Positions 23,260-36,100 of a DNA stretch of 64,000 bases are shown piece after piece. Source of the DNA: Abelmoschus esculentus (Eukaryota > Streptophyta > Magnoliopsida > Malvales > Malvaceae); contig JAUCBN010000042.1 in assembly GCA_035048815.1 (NCBI GenBank), forward strand, positions 11,625,501-11,689,500, read 5' to 3'. The notes under the pieces are model-generated. The model made no database searches and was not told the DNA's origin. It saw only the letters and a program-made list of their open reading frames with translations. The translations under genes and the position numbers were made by a program. The stretch's first letter is position 1, and each line of letters starts with the position of its first letter.

Positions 23260-25788
23260 TAGGATGTAAAAACAGTTATTCGAATGTGTTTTAAGTCGGG
23301 TACTGTCAGATCGGATAAAATCGGACATATATTATTTTAGGTTAATTTGATATTTTGATTTGATTCAGGTCAAGTGCAGGTCTATTTCAAGTCGGGTTTA
23401 TTTTAGGTGTGGGTTCATTTCAAGTCGGGTCCATTTCTGGTCGAGTCCATTTCAGGTCGGGTTCAAACGGCTCGGGTCCAAATCAGATAATTGATAGACT
23501 TTGGGTTGAATGGTTGATCATTCATTTCAAATTAATTATTTAATGTCTAACGTCTTTAACTAGCATGAATCACATTAAAAATAAATATTACGCACTAGAT
23601 TAAACAAAAATATCATCAATGATTCATATCTTAAAAATTTGGCTAAATTAAAAAAATTAAAAATTAATAGAAATAAACATTGGACTAGAAAGAATAAAAT
23701 TTTAAATTAAAAAGGATAAACATTAATAAAATAAAATATCATCCTATTAAAAATATTAAACTAAATTAAAAAAATAAATAGTCGTCAATTTAAGATAAAA
23801 TAAAATTATAAGGACTAAAATACAAATATTATAATTTAGTAATAGTTAAATTCGGTAAAATTTTAACTTTAATATACTTTTAATGCATTATAATTTATAC
23901 TTATATAATATAATGTGATACATTTCAAAAATGGAAATATGTTATATATGGAATTTATATTATATGGAATATACTATATATAGAGAATTTATACCATATA
24001 TGAAATCATACTATATATGAAAATATGAAATATATAATACTATATGTATAAAAATATATAATATATATGTATATATATAATATATAAGTATGGATATAAG
24101 TATATGTATACTTATATACTATATAGTATACATTAGTATATGTACATAATATGCATTAATATATATTATATAATATATATTCTAATACATATATAATATA
24201 TTTATAATACTTTAATATATATTATACTTTAATATATGTATTTAATTTTTTTAATAATTAATGTATGTATATATATTTAATTAATTATTATATATTATTA
24301 ATTTTTTAAGTCCTACACTAATCCTTACGCTTAAATCACTAAACTATTTCTCTAAGACCAATTCCTCAATCACTAAATTAATTTCCTATGATAAAATTGA
24401 AACAATTTTAAAATATATAATTGGATTTTAATTAAATGAGAACCAAATCGAATAAAACATAAAATTTAAAACTTAAGTTTTTAGTGATCATGACTAGATT
24501 GAAATAATTGTAAAATAAGGTGTAGAGCAATGCACGATTTGATTTTTTAGGCGTTACCTATATAAAAATATGTAAAAAAATTTACCCGACCTAGAGTAGT
24601 GTCAAATAAATATCTAAATCTTATTTTTTTTTTTATATTTTTAATTGATTATATTTAATCAAAGTTTATTATTTCATTATATGTTATAATTATAATAATA
24701 ATAATCCAAATTTTACTATAAATATTAATTTCCTCTAAAATTTTATTTTTTTTTCTCTTTTTTTTATAATAATCAAAACTTATTTCTATTTTCTTTCAAA
24801 ATTTTGGATAACTTATATCTTCCAAAAATTTTACAATAAAAATAAATTAATATCAAACTTAAAATTGAGTGATTTATTTCCTTCCAAAATTTTGTCTTGT
24901 CACTTTTTTTATCAATTTTATTTTTCATTTTTTATAAATTATTTTGATTTAATTCAATTAATTCATAATTTAGATTAATTTAATAGAAATTCATATTTGA
25001 TTTTAGAATTCTTTTAATTATGTTTATAATTTATGTTTTTATATTTTAATTTAACTTAATTAATCCTAAGTTCAATAAGTTAATTTAACTTATTAAATAT
25101 TAATTTAAAATTATATTTTTAATAAAATATTAAATTATAATTATAATTAAAATTAAATATATTAAAAATAAATAAAATAGTAAATATATTAATTTAATTA
25201 AACATGTAATACTAAATTTAAATATTAATCCCTAAATTAATTTTTATGTCTAATTATATTTTTAAGTCTAATTATATTTACTAATATTTTAAATTCACCA
25301 AATTATAGATATGCTTAATTATATGTCGTGTAAATATTAAATCTTGTTAATATTAATTCAGGTAAATAACAGGTCGGGTTTAAAACAAGTCGGGTTATTT
25401 ATCAAGTCAGGTTCAAAACAAGTTGAGTTATTTATTAGGTCAGATTTAAAATAGGTCGGGTTTAAAACAGGTCTGATAAAATTAGATCTCAGGTCGATTC
25501 AGTCGGGTAATATCGGTTATCTATCAGCTCAGACTCGGGTTTGAGTTTGTTTCAGTCGGATGTAAGTCGGGTTTTGGATCCACAGTAACATGTTCTAATT
25601 GGGTTTGGGTCATTCTCAGTCGGATACAGTTTGGATTTGGTTACAACAGTAACATGTCCAACTCGGGTTCGGATCAACAACAATCAGATACAAATCAGGT
25701 TTAAGTCATTACATCCCGAGTTAAATCAGATTCTAACTCGAATAGATTTTAATCAGGTTTTCAGATCAGATCATCTTTTACGTCCCTA
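23260..25788. mobile_element. Non-autonomous hAT-like element, 2.5 kb
   Basis: Left end TAGGATGTAAAAAC; right end in reverse complement TAGGGACGTAAAAG. The flanks are ATATATCT (23252-23259) and ATATCTCT (25789-25796), an 8-bp duplication with one mismatch. Both subterminal zones are packed with TCGGGT / CAGGTCGGGTCC words. The centre is AT-rich with TATATA runs and no transposase. A second, inverted copy spans 35268-45858 and a truncated one starts at 33361. The 8-bp duplication and AGGG-type ends suggest hAT, by inference. Confidence 0.75.
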
Positions 25789-25812
25789 ATATCTCTATTA
25801 AGAAACGTACTT

Positions 25813-25959
25813 CACTACATCAAATTTGCATATAACGGCATAGGTAGAAAAAATGCCACTATATTTTAGCATATCGCAATGTTTAGGGGAAAAGCCGCAA
25901 AATATCATATGTTGCAGCTTTTTTATTAAAACATCAATATATTCTAAATTGTAGTAGTG
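25813..25959. repeat. Possible small CACTA-like MITE
   Basis: Begins CACTACATCAAATTT and ends, in reverse complement, CACTACTACAATTT. Words such as AAAAGCCGCAAAAT and AAAAGCCACCATT occur inside and just after it. No clear 3-bp target duplication, so this is weak. Confidence 0.3.
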
Positions 25960-26517
25960 TTTTTTTTAGAGAAAAGCCACCATTATAATGACGTTTTGCG
26001 TCAAATTAAGATAATGAATGTAAAATTCATTGAGAAAGTTTATTTATTCTAAATTCTTTTGTCAATCATTTTATTTTTGGCTTATGTTAATTTCTATAAC
26101 TTTTTAAAAGGTCAATTCACTATTTTTGACAATCTTCATTCGATAGAATAGCTCAACAATTTTTTTATTGTATGGTTTAAATTATGATAATTTACTACAT
26201 GCGTTAATTGAGTTGAACAATTCTCAAAAAATTTGAGTTTGATTTGATTATATAACAACCCAAATTTTTAAATCGATGACTAAACATATATTTAAATAAT
26301 GAGTCTGTGTTAGTTTGAGTAATTAGATCTATTGGACCCAAGTTTAGGCCTTATTGGATAAAAATTGGATCATATAAACTTGGGAAGTGATATTTTTACG
26401 AGGGTTAAAGCGGAGATTTTATGAAAAAATTATACCCTTATTTTAAATAAAGACTAAATCCCATTTAATTCTCTTGTTGTTCACATAAATAAAGGGGAAT
26501 GTGATATCACCATTGCA

Positions 26518-26785
26518 GGGTGAATTTACGTGGATATTGAAGTTGGGGGAAAAATTTTAATCTATTGAAGGTGGTAAATTATTTTTGGAAATATTGAAGA
26601 TTGCACAGTGGTAAGGAAGTCAGATCCTTTAGATGTCGACTTTCAACAGTGAAACGAATACAAACTGCACCAGCAGGTGCCAACTTGCAACAATGATAAA
26701 ATCAGTATTGGAATTATTTAAAGAAAGTTTTTTTAGGCTCCGACTTCCTTCAAATTCACGTGCTCTATGGACTGTCTCTCTGCAT
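26518..26785 (+). repeat. Left terminal inverted repeat of the Mutator-like element
   Basis: Starts GGGTGAATTTACGTGGATAT and contains TTGAAGATTGCACAGTG, CTTTCAACAGTGAAACG and AATTCACGTGCTC. Each has an inverted counterpart at 32278-32546, with some substitutions and small gaps. Confidence 0.88.
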
Positions 26786-28372
26786 GTAACATTTAGTCTT
26801 TCACATTGCAACAAATAAAGCCAACAATATCAAAACCAACAAATAAAGGCAGCAGGAGGGGCTATGCATGCTGCAACAAATAAAGGGGCTGAAGGGGTGG
26901 GTGGTGACAGTCAAAAAAGTAATGGGAAAGATGAGTGGTGGTAGTCTGAAAAAATTACAGGGGTGTATGGGTAGACTGAAAAAATTGAAAGATAATAGTA
27001 GATTAGATGTGTGGTGTAAATTAATTTAGTTGTTTGATAAATAGGATAGATGGTTGAGAAAAAAATAGATAGATGACTTTTGAAAGTGTAGAAGAGTAGA
27101 TAAGTTGTTGAAGAGAAGAGTTTTTGGTAAAAAAAATGTAAGTATTATTTTTTTTAAATTATAATTTTTTAATATTTTATATTTTAGTTGAATATATGTT
27201 AGTTATGAGATTTTAATTTTTTTTATGTGTTGTTATATTTTGTTACAAGGTTTTAGTGGATTATTTAGAAGAAGAATATTCGAAAAGAATTATATTGTAA
27301 GTTTTTAGTTATTTTATGTGTGCAATGTAGTTAATTTTTTTAAATGTGTTGTTATAATTTGTTAATTTTTATGTGTTGATTATTTTGAAGAAGAATATTC
27401 GAAAATAATTGATTATTTTGAGTTGATTATTTTATATGGGTCAATGTTGTTAATTTTTTTATGTGTTGTTATAATTTCTTCAAATATTTTTTAATTTTTT
27501 ATGTGTATGTAGTTAATTTTAATCATTTTAGTAATTTATCAATTATTTTTTAAGAGAATTATATTATTTTAAGTTTTTTTAGTAATTTGTTTAATTAGTT
27601 TATATTTTTATTATGTGTTTAACTTAGTTGAATTGAATTTAATTTTAATAATTTTAGTAATTTATTAATTAATTTTTGAAGAGAATTATATTTCAGTGGA
27701 GTTGAGTAGGAGAAAGAAAATGATGATTTTAATTTAGTAGTTGTAAGATAAGAAAAGAGAAATTAATTTTATAATAAAAAATATTTATTTTAATTGAATT
27801 AAAATAATTATGTGAGTTGAGTAACAATTTCATCTTTTATTATTTGTATTTTTTTTAAGTAAGTAGTTGTTAAATAAGAAATTTTACTAATTTACTAGTT
27901 GTTAATTAAAGAATTAGTAATAGTAATTTCTAGTAATTAAAATAAGTATTTTAAGCTTTTTATTATGTGTTTAATTTGGTAAATTTAGGGAAAATTTACG
28001 TGGATATTGAGGTATAGAATTTTAAGTGGGTATAGAATTTATTTTAAGTTTTTTATTACGTTGGTATAGAATTTTATTTTAATAATTTTAGTAATTTATT
28101 AATTAATTTTTTAAGATAATTATATTTTAGTGGAGATGAGTAGGAGAATACAAATTTTGAAGAGAATTTTATTTTAATAATTTTAGTAATTAATAGTTGT
28201 TAATTAAAGAACTAGTAGTAGTTTCGAGTTGATTAATGATTTTAGAGTTTTTTTTTTATTTTTTATAAATGAGTTGATAAAGTTTAGAAGAGTAATATTA
28301 TTGTAGTGTAGAATTTTTTATAGATGAGTTGGTTAGTTTAACGTAAACAATTAATTTTTTTTATTTTAGCAG

Positions 28373-29340
28373 ATGGTTGAGAAAGCTTCTCTTTTATATT
28401 TAGAGGATGAATATATTACTAGCCTTCGTATTGATGATAAGGTAAAATCTTATATTTTATATTTAATTAAAAGTTTGTTTATATATTTTTTAATATTTTT
28501 GGTTTGATTATAGGATACGGAGGGTACATTTAAACATCACCGATCCATGGTAGAAACTCCATTAGATGATAAAATATTGAATTTTTTGCATACTGCTGCT
28601 GGCTTTTATTATGCCACATTTCTTCGGGTCTATAAGTTAATCCCAGGATTGATTACCGCTCTAATTGAGCAGTGTTGACTCGAGACTCATACATTTCATC
28701 CTCCTTGTGGAGAATGTACGGTTACTTTGCAAGATGTTGTGTATCTTATCGGTGTGTCTATCAACGGGAAACCGTTTATTGAGCGTATGCATGGTCAACC
28801 GCCGAGATTTGTGAAATGTGTTTAGGAAAAGTACCATATGAAAGTAATGTTAAAGGTTCTTGCGTCAAGTTGAGTTGGTTAGAGAAAAAAATTGGTTTAA
28901 ATGAGTACAGTACGGTTGAATAGATTTATCAGGTGAGTCGAGCTTATATCCTATAGATGATTGGTGGTATTCTAATGCCGGATAAATTTAGAAATTTGGT
29001 TAGTGTTCGATATTTGCAATTTTTGAGCACTCCTTGGGTATCCAGTTCTGAATATATCTGGGGATCAGCTATATTAGCATGTTTGTATCGTGAGTTATGC
29101 AAGAGCGTCATACTCGAAAAGGGTAAGAAGATAGGTGGTATTGGTGGATGTCTATTGTTATTGCAAGCATGGGCTTGGTAGCGACTTCCATTCTTGACAC
29201 CAGTGACCCGATCATATATACAGTTTCCACTTTGTATAAGGTGAATAATTTATAATCATTTTGATTATTTTTTAATATAATAATATACATTAATTTTGTA
29301 TTTTCTTAGATGGTGCGAGGAAAATCATGAGACTGGATTA
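28373..29340 (+). pseudogene. Plant mobile domain protein (MAIN/MAIL-like), decayed
   Basis: The plant mobile domain is shared by the MAIN and MAIL1 proteins, which act with the phosphatase PP7L in silencing, and by transposon-borne relatives. A first exon (28373-28441) reads ASLLYLEDEYITSLRIDD and ends at a GTAAAA donor. The second starts at 28514 after TAG. Recognisable blocks are KLIPGLITALIEQ, ETHTFHPPCGECTVTLQDVV, GVSINGKPF, and, after frame breaks, YIWGSAILACLYRELC and LQAWAW...RLPFLTPV. These follow the usual order. Stops include a TGA in the position of the conserved Trp just before LETHTFH, a TAG after FVKCV and a TAG after AWAW. The gene sits inside the Mutator-like element and points towards the transposase gene. 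I infer capture by, or co-evolution with, the element, then decay. Confidence 0.85.
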
Positions 29341-30822
29341 GCACACAATAATGTGCGAGTAGTAAAGCAGGGTTTGAATGAGAGTATCTCCCATACAACC
29401 ACGTACCATCGACTTGGATCATACGCTTGCAATAAGAGAAACCTTCGATGCAAGGTTTAAATAATCAAAAAAGACGATGCATAAATATATAGCCCGAAAT
29501 AACTTGGCCTTGTTGGTCATATACATCTTTAGTTTGATATCTCACTATCGTTCATGGGATGAAATGAGTCATCGCTAGTAGTAAAGCAAGTAGCTCATTG
29601 TACAATTTATCATAACCACCGTAAACAAACTTCATGGCCTTATCCCTTGCACGCCACATTTTTTTGTATTTTATCTGATACTCAAACTTTTGTGCAATGG
29701 TTTCTTGAATCGTTCAAACCGGAATCTTAGGATTTGTTTCTAACAGACTTCTCACGTGATAACTTATTATAGCCGAGTCCAATTTTTTATGATCTTGGTC
29801 GATGGACGTTCTCAAACATGTGTGTTCTCTATTGTATTTCGTGATCTTCCAACGATTAGACCTTTTTAGTTTGGTCATTCGAATCTTTCAATTACATTCT
29901 TGATCATACTTTACACATTTCGCAAGGAAAGTCTTTTGACTAGATTCTGCAACAACATAGTCAACATGGTTTCTTATGTTGTACTCTTTTACTACTAATG
30001 TAGCTTCGTCCTTTTCATTAAATTGAAGCCCAACTGATAATTGACCATGTTGACTCGAAGTTAACAGGGGAATATCTGGAAATTGAGGGGTTTTCATCAT
30101 ATCAAAATCAAAAGAAACCATGTGAGCTGGAGGCTCATACGGGCTCATGTTAAATTCGGTCGGACAAAATTCTCCAATACCAAAATTAGGTGCATCACCA
30201 ACATCATCAGGAAATAAATCAGGATCATTAATATCTTTATCTTCGCTTGAATCAGCAAGTGTTTCACCCCAACGACCTCGTAGGTTCTCTACGTCAACAC
30301 CATGACTTGGATCAATTTTTGGTCCGAATGCTAATCCGTATCTAGAAGTATCGATAGGATTCAATTCAGTCGATATCCCACTAGATAACATTGCAACAAA
30401 ACTGCCTCTGGGACGATCAGTATCATTATCGTACTCCACTCGAGAGGATTCTCCAACGATATTGCTCGATGGGATGGGAACATCACGGACCTCGACAAAT
30501 AACTTAATATGTCGACTGTCCATAGAGTCGTGCTCTGCAATCATATCATTCTAACATCATCATCTTCAAGATTGATTGCAACGTATCTAACTGGATTTTC
30601 ACATGTAAGGCATCGATAACGTAAACTACGAACTTTTTCTCTAATCTTTTTTGATATTTTCTCCTGCAACTGTCGAAGAGTGATATCTTTTGCAAATCTC
30701 AGCTTAGTAGTGTTCTCAGATTCAAACAAAATTCTAGATTCGTTTTTCACAATTTGACCATTGTAATACACGATCGTCATAAATCTATCTTCGTTCATTT
30801 TATCTGCATATTCGAAATACAC
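29340..30822 (-). pseudogene. mudrA-like transposase, N-terminal half
   Basis: From ATG 30822 the frame reads TIVYYNGQIVKNES and LRQLQEKISKK, a PB1-like N-terminal domain seen in MULE transposases. A frameshift near 30541 leads into the second block, which ends with LSVGLQFNEKDEATLVVKEY and CVKYDQECN, the MuDR DNA-binding region. Further on come HTCLRTSIDQDHKKLDSA, KMWRARDKAMKFVYGG, then FSYCKRMIQVDGTWLYGRYS, the start of the catalytic domain. At least two stops break these blocks. The sequence then ends at about 29340 against the plant-mobile-domain gene, so most of the DDE domain is deleted. It cannot supply transposase. The promoter would lie between 30822 and the right repeat. Confidence 0.85.
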
Positions 30823-31241
30823 TTATACAATTTTTAATCTACATGAAAAAAATTCTAAATCTACATACAAAAAATTCGACATATAAACATTCAACATACG
30901 AACTACAGAAAATTAATTTAAAATTTATAAAACCAACATTCATCATTTAACATACAAACTAAAATAAATATCTTAAAAAATAACTAAACAAACAAAAAAT
31001 TAAAATAAAAAATTGATATCTTAAATGTAACAAAAATTAAAGAAAAACTTACAAAGATATAAGAAACTCTAGCACAATTTCTTCCTCTCCCTCGTTTTGT
31101 TTTCTTCCTTTTCTTCCAACCAACAAACTATCTATCTTCCAACTTCATCTTTAATTTATAAACCATTCAACAATTAATTAAAATAAAAAAATTTATTCTT
31201 CCCAAAAGATTAGTCAATTTCAATCTGAAACATATAACCTA

Positions 31242-32011
31242 ATAGGGGTGTTCAAATTCGGGTACTAGAAATTTCGGCTATGTCCCGACCTGAGTTTTTT
31301 GGGTATTCGGTACTTCGGGTACCCAGAAAATCAGGTATCGGGTACCCGAATTATATTTATTTTAATTTTAAATTTAATCTTAAAAAATACACATAAATTT
31401 AAAAATTCAAATTATATAATCTAACATCCAAATATAAAAAAAATTAATTAAACTTTCATAAAAAATATCAAATAGAACTTTAATTATTTTTTATATATTA
31501 AAAATATTAAAATAATTAAAAATATCAAAAAAATAAAGACTTTGAAAAATAATAAAATAATTAAAATATACCCAATAAAAAATTGCATATAGCTTAAGAA
31601 ATTGAAATGATCTCATAACAAAAGACAGATACACAAGAAAACTAATGGCTGCACATTGCACAATAAGCAGTGGAGGTACCCGAATGGAAATTAGAAAAAA
31701 TAGTTATTCGGATGGAAATTAGAATTATTTTTTTCAGGACTTTGACTCCACTGTATCGATAGACAAACAAAACAAATCAATGTTAATACAAATTATAGAT
31801 TTAAAAATAAGAATTTTATTAACAATAATATAAAGATTTTTTAATATATAAATAATTATAGATGATACGGGTACCCGAAAATTTTTATATTTGATATCCA
31901 GAAAATTCCGGGCCGGGTACCCGACCCGATTTTTAAATATATTTTAAAAAATACCCGAATTTTTTTATACGGGTCGACGGGTCAACGGATCGGGTATTTT
32001 TGAACACCCTT
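31242..32011. mobile_element. hAT-like MITE nested in the Mutator-like element
   Basis: A 770-bp element. It starts ATAGGGGTGTTCAAA and ends, in reverse complement, AAGGGTGTTCAAA. A perfect 8-bp direct repeat ATAACCTA (31234-31241 and 32012-32019) flanks it, as for hAT transposition. Subterminal zones repeat GGGTACCCGA and CGGGTCGACGGGTCAACGG. No coding capacity. It must postdate the surrounding element. Confidence 0.85.
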
Positions 32012-32277
32012 ATAACCTATATACTACTTACTTTTACATGCATGCAATCCTACACAATATAAGCATGCATGCAATCCTACACAATATAGACATGCATGAC
32101 TATTTCAACTTCTCACTCTCCTTATTTTTTCAGCCCTTCCTGCCACCCCTATAATTTTTTAAGCCTTCTATGAAGTATGCACAGGCACGTAAATTTATGC
32201 ATGCCCATGAATATGCATGCCACTCATCCCCCTTCAACATGCAGTCCCCTTTATTTTAATTGTTCACAGTGTGAAGT

Positions 32278-32546
32278 CAGTATGCACAGTAGATTGAGCA
32301 CGTGAATAACCAAGGAAGTCGAAGCCTAAAGGAACTTTCATTAAACAGTTCCAATAGTGGTTTTGTCACTGTTGGAAGTCGGTACCTGCTAGTGCAGTTT
32401 TTAGTCATTTCACTGTTGGAAGTCAGCATCTAAAGAATCCAACTTCCTTATCATTGTGCATTCTTCAATGTTTTCGAAAATAATTTGACACCTTCAATAT
32501 ATTGGGAATTTTTTTCTCCAACTTCAATATCCACGTAAATTCACCC
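32278..32546 (-). repeat. Right terminal inverted repeat of the Mutator-like element
   Basis: Reverse complement begins GGGTGAATTTACGTGGATAT and continues TTGAAGAATGCACAATG, GACTTCCAACAGTG and ATTCACGTGCTC, pairing with 26518-26785. Confidence 0.88.
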
Positions 32547-33360
32547 CATTTTGCTTCATCTTTCTTTCTCCCACCCACCTTCATTTCTCCCTTTTTCTTG
32601 AGCCTAGTTTTTATAACCTTAAAGATTCAAGCTTTTTATCTCATCTATTTTATTCAAATTTCAAGGTTCAAGTATGTTAATTTTTTCTACATGAGTTCCA
32701 AGAAAAGTATAATATTGTGATAAAAAGGCAAGGTTTGAATTTATGAGTTTTCAAGAGATTTAAGCTTGGAAGGTTTCATGGAACTTTTCCATGATTTTTT
32801 GATGCTGCAATTTCATAGTTATGCTCATCATGAAGGTTAGTTTAAGTTTTGATTTGATACATATTGTTTTTAAAAATCAGTGTTTTGTTTGATTTTATAG
32901 TTAAATATTGTTTAGGTGAAATTAATTACAAGTAATTAAAGTAATGGATTTAATGCGGTAAATGCTATTATGTGACTCTAATGTACCCATAAGTAACATG
33001 GTAAACCCTAAAAAAATATTTTACTCCTAAGAGCATGTTGGGAAATTTATTTTGATATAATAGTTAAAAAATAATTTTGAATTAAATTGAAAAGATTTAA
33101 AAATAATTTTATGTCCAGTCAACTTGAAAATAAGTTTTAGATATTTTTTTAAAAGTTTTGTAATTATTTGAAATGTTTTTAAGTGGTCAAACTTAAATTT
33201 TCATCACGCTTGTATCGATATGGTATACCTAATACAAAAAAAGTCGTATTGGTACACATACGTATCGGTCCTTACTCTTAAAACTCCAACTATTTTTCAT
33301 GTAAACATACCAATCCACAATACCAATCCAACGTATCACTATGATGGGAGGCGTATTAAT
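32547..33360. other. Intergenic DNA
   Basis: No gene, RNA or repeat with clear ends is visible. A short open frame near 32502-32720 overlaps the element end and has no family-like sequence. Confidence 0.4.
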
Positions 33361-34065
33361 TAAGGATGTAAAAATAGTTATTCGGATGAGTTTCAGGTAG
33401 GGTACTTTTGAGTCGGGTAAAATCGGATACCGTTCATTTTAGGTTGATTTGATGTTTTGACTCGATTCAGGTCGGGTGCGGGTCCATTTCAAGTTGGATC
33501 CATTTTAGGTCGAGTCCATTTTAGGTCGGGTCCTTTTCAGGTCGAGTTTAAAAAATATCATATAATGAATAGATTCATATCTTAAAAAATAAAAATTATA
33601 CTAAACTACAAAAATTAAAAATTAATGAGGAATAAATATTGGACTACAAAGTTAAAGAATAAAATTTTAAATTAAAAAGATAAACATTAGTAAAATAAAA
33701 TATCATCTTATTAATACATTTCAAAAATATAAAATATGAAATTTAGACTATATATAAATTTTATATCATATAAGAAATTCATACTATATATAAAAAATAT
33801 ATTATATATAGAATAATATTATATATGAATTAATACTATTTTTAGAAATGGAATAATACTATTTGAATTATACTATATATGAAATAATATTATTTTTAAA
33901 AATAAAATAATACTATATATGAAAAATAAATTTATACATGAAAATATCAAATATATAAATATAATACTATATATAATACATTAATAATTTAATATAAGTA
34001 TGTATATAATATATATCGGTAATTAGATGTATACGTTAATATATTATATATATAATATATATAAT
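33361..34065 (+). mobile_element. Truncated copy of the TAGGATGTAAAA hAT-like family
   Basis: Starts TAAGGATGTAAAAATAGTTA and runs through TCGGGTAAAATCGGATA and CAGGTCGGGTCC, closely following the left ~700 bases of 23260-25788. The match stops in a TATATA-rich zone near 34065 and no right end is seen here. Confidence 0.6.
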
Positions 34066-35267
34066 GTAAAATAGGCCAATTGAGTGATCGTTGGCAAGCA
34101 TCAAAGTAAATTTTAATGTATTTGTGAAGTAGTTTAGATTTTAAAATTTTTAATACATTATTTTAATTAATTTTTATTAAATATATTTATTTATATTTAT
34201 ATCAAACTTTATATAATATCAACATTTTACATATATTAAAAAATAAAAAATGAATCAAATTTTGTAACAAAATTTTTTAACAAATATAAATCAAATAATA
34301 TTTTATTAAGCATTGAATATTCAAATATTCGTTAGATAATTTTTAAATTAATCACTACTTAATTTGATATTTACGAACAAACACTCAAGATAACCATGAA
34401 TTAATACCCAATCATGTTCTTTTTTCTAATACATTTCATAAATTAATAATATCTTAATGATCGAAAACTCTTAATGATCGGTATTACTATGAGAAGTAAT
34501 GAACATTCTAGAAAATAAACAAGGATTACGTGAGTTTTCTTAAACTATTCGGGTGACAATCAAATTATAAATCGGTCTTATTTTGATTCATTAATTATAT
34601 AATTTATTAATTAAATTAATATATTTTTTAAAAATATATTTTTATTTTTTATTATCAATCATTCAAAATTTAGTAGAGAGATGATGTGATAAAACGACGA
34701 TTAAAAAATTATATATTATATTAAATATATTTTAATTATATATTATATTAATTTAATCTCATTTTTAATTTGAATAAATAAAATTAATTAATGAATCAAA
34801 TCACAATATGTTTTAGATGAAGAAATGTGTCATAGCACATGTCAAATGGTGTCACGTGTAATTATTCGATTTTATAATTTTACTTTAATATTTAATTTAA
34901 TTTATTTAATATATTTAATTTTATCTAGTCAAACTATAACATGTCACCTACCGATTAAAAATACTCTTACTCGAGCCTACTTTAGTAAAATGAGTTTCAC
35001 CATTCTATATGTATTTTATAATACATTAAATACTAAAAATTTAATATGAGTAGATTCAAACTAATGTTAATTCATTGATTATATATTTTATTTTAATTTT
35101 TTAAGTGTTTTTATTAAATATATTTTAATCAGAGATAAACATAGAATTTTATGTAAAGAGATGCAAACTATCAAGAATATATGTTAGAAATGTAAGAGTG
35201 CAGAATTACAAGAGTTCAGGGGTGTAGAGTTAGATTATCAATAGAAAATACAAAGAAAATATATGAA
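34066..35267. other. AT-rich intergenic DNA
   Basis: No supported gene or element ends. The short open frame at 34825-35049 has no recognisable features. Confidence 0.4.
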
Positions 35268-36062
35268 TAAGGATGTAAAAAAGCTAGCTCGACCTAAAAA
35301 CCTGATTGAAACTTGTTCGAGTCAGAACTCGTTTTTACCCGAGAATGTAATAACCAAAATCCATTTTGTATTCGATTTTTGTTGACCCAAACCAGAATTG
35401 AACATGTTACTGTTGTAACCAAATCCGATCTGCATCCGCCAAGAATGACTCAAACCCGATTATGAACATGTTACTGTAGACCCGAAACCCGACTTGTACC
35501 TCACTGAAATAAACCCAAACCCGAGTCTGACCTAGTAGATAATCAATATTACCTAACTAAATCGACCTGAGACCTGATTTTATCCGACCTAGAATTGACC
35601 TAACCTATTATTACCTGAACTAATATTAACAAGACTTGATATTTATATGATATATAATTAGGAATATCTATAATTTGATGAATTAACTTATTAAGCTTAA
35701 GATTTATTTAAGCTAAACTAAAATCTAAAAAACATAAATTATAAACATAATTAAAATAATTCTAAAATAAAATGTAGATTTTTATTAAATTAATTTATAT
35801 TGGGACTCAACTGAATTAAACCAAAATAATTGATAGAAAAAGACAATTGATAAAAAAAAAGAAAAAAAGATAAAATTTTGGAGGAAAATAAGTCACCCAA
35901 TTTTTAAGTTTGAAAATAATTTATTTTTAGTTTAAAAAATTTGGAGGGATATATGTCTCCCAAAATTTTGGACAAAATTAGAAATAAGCTTTGATTGTTC
36001 TAAAAAAAGAAAAAAGATAAAATTTTGGAAGGAATTATAACGTATAATAAAATTTGAAGAAA

Positions 36063-36098
<36 letters not shown>

Positions 36099-36100
36099 TA
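36063..36100. repeat. (ATT)n microsatellite
   Basis: About twelve ATT units in a row followed by interrupted ACT/ATT units. Its antisense frame reads as an asparagine run and is not a gene. Confidence 0.95.

Larger units (their letters stand above)
26518..32546. mobile_element. Mutator-like element with plant-mobile-domain gene and partial mudrA
   Basis: Terminal inverted repeats of about 270 bp (26518-26785 and 32278-32546) start GGGTGAATTTACGTGGATAT on both ends. They share GATATTGAAGTTGG, ACAGTG and CACGTGCTC further in. Similarity thins out beyond. Inside are a plus-strand plant mobile domain gene (28373-29340) and a minus-strand mudrA-type transposase N-terminal half (30822-29340), converging tail to tail. 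The DDE catalytic part of the transposase is missing. A smaller hAT-like element is nested near the right end. A 9-11 bp target duplication could not be recognised: the flanks ACCATTGCA and CATTTTGCT differ. The element length of about 6.0 kb includes the 0.78-kb nested insertion. Confidence 0.88.

Noticed and set aside
26509..32555. 9-bp target duplication for the Mutator-like element
   Set aside because: Flanks ACCATTGCA and CATTTTGCT match only if gaps are allowed, so no duplication is claimed.
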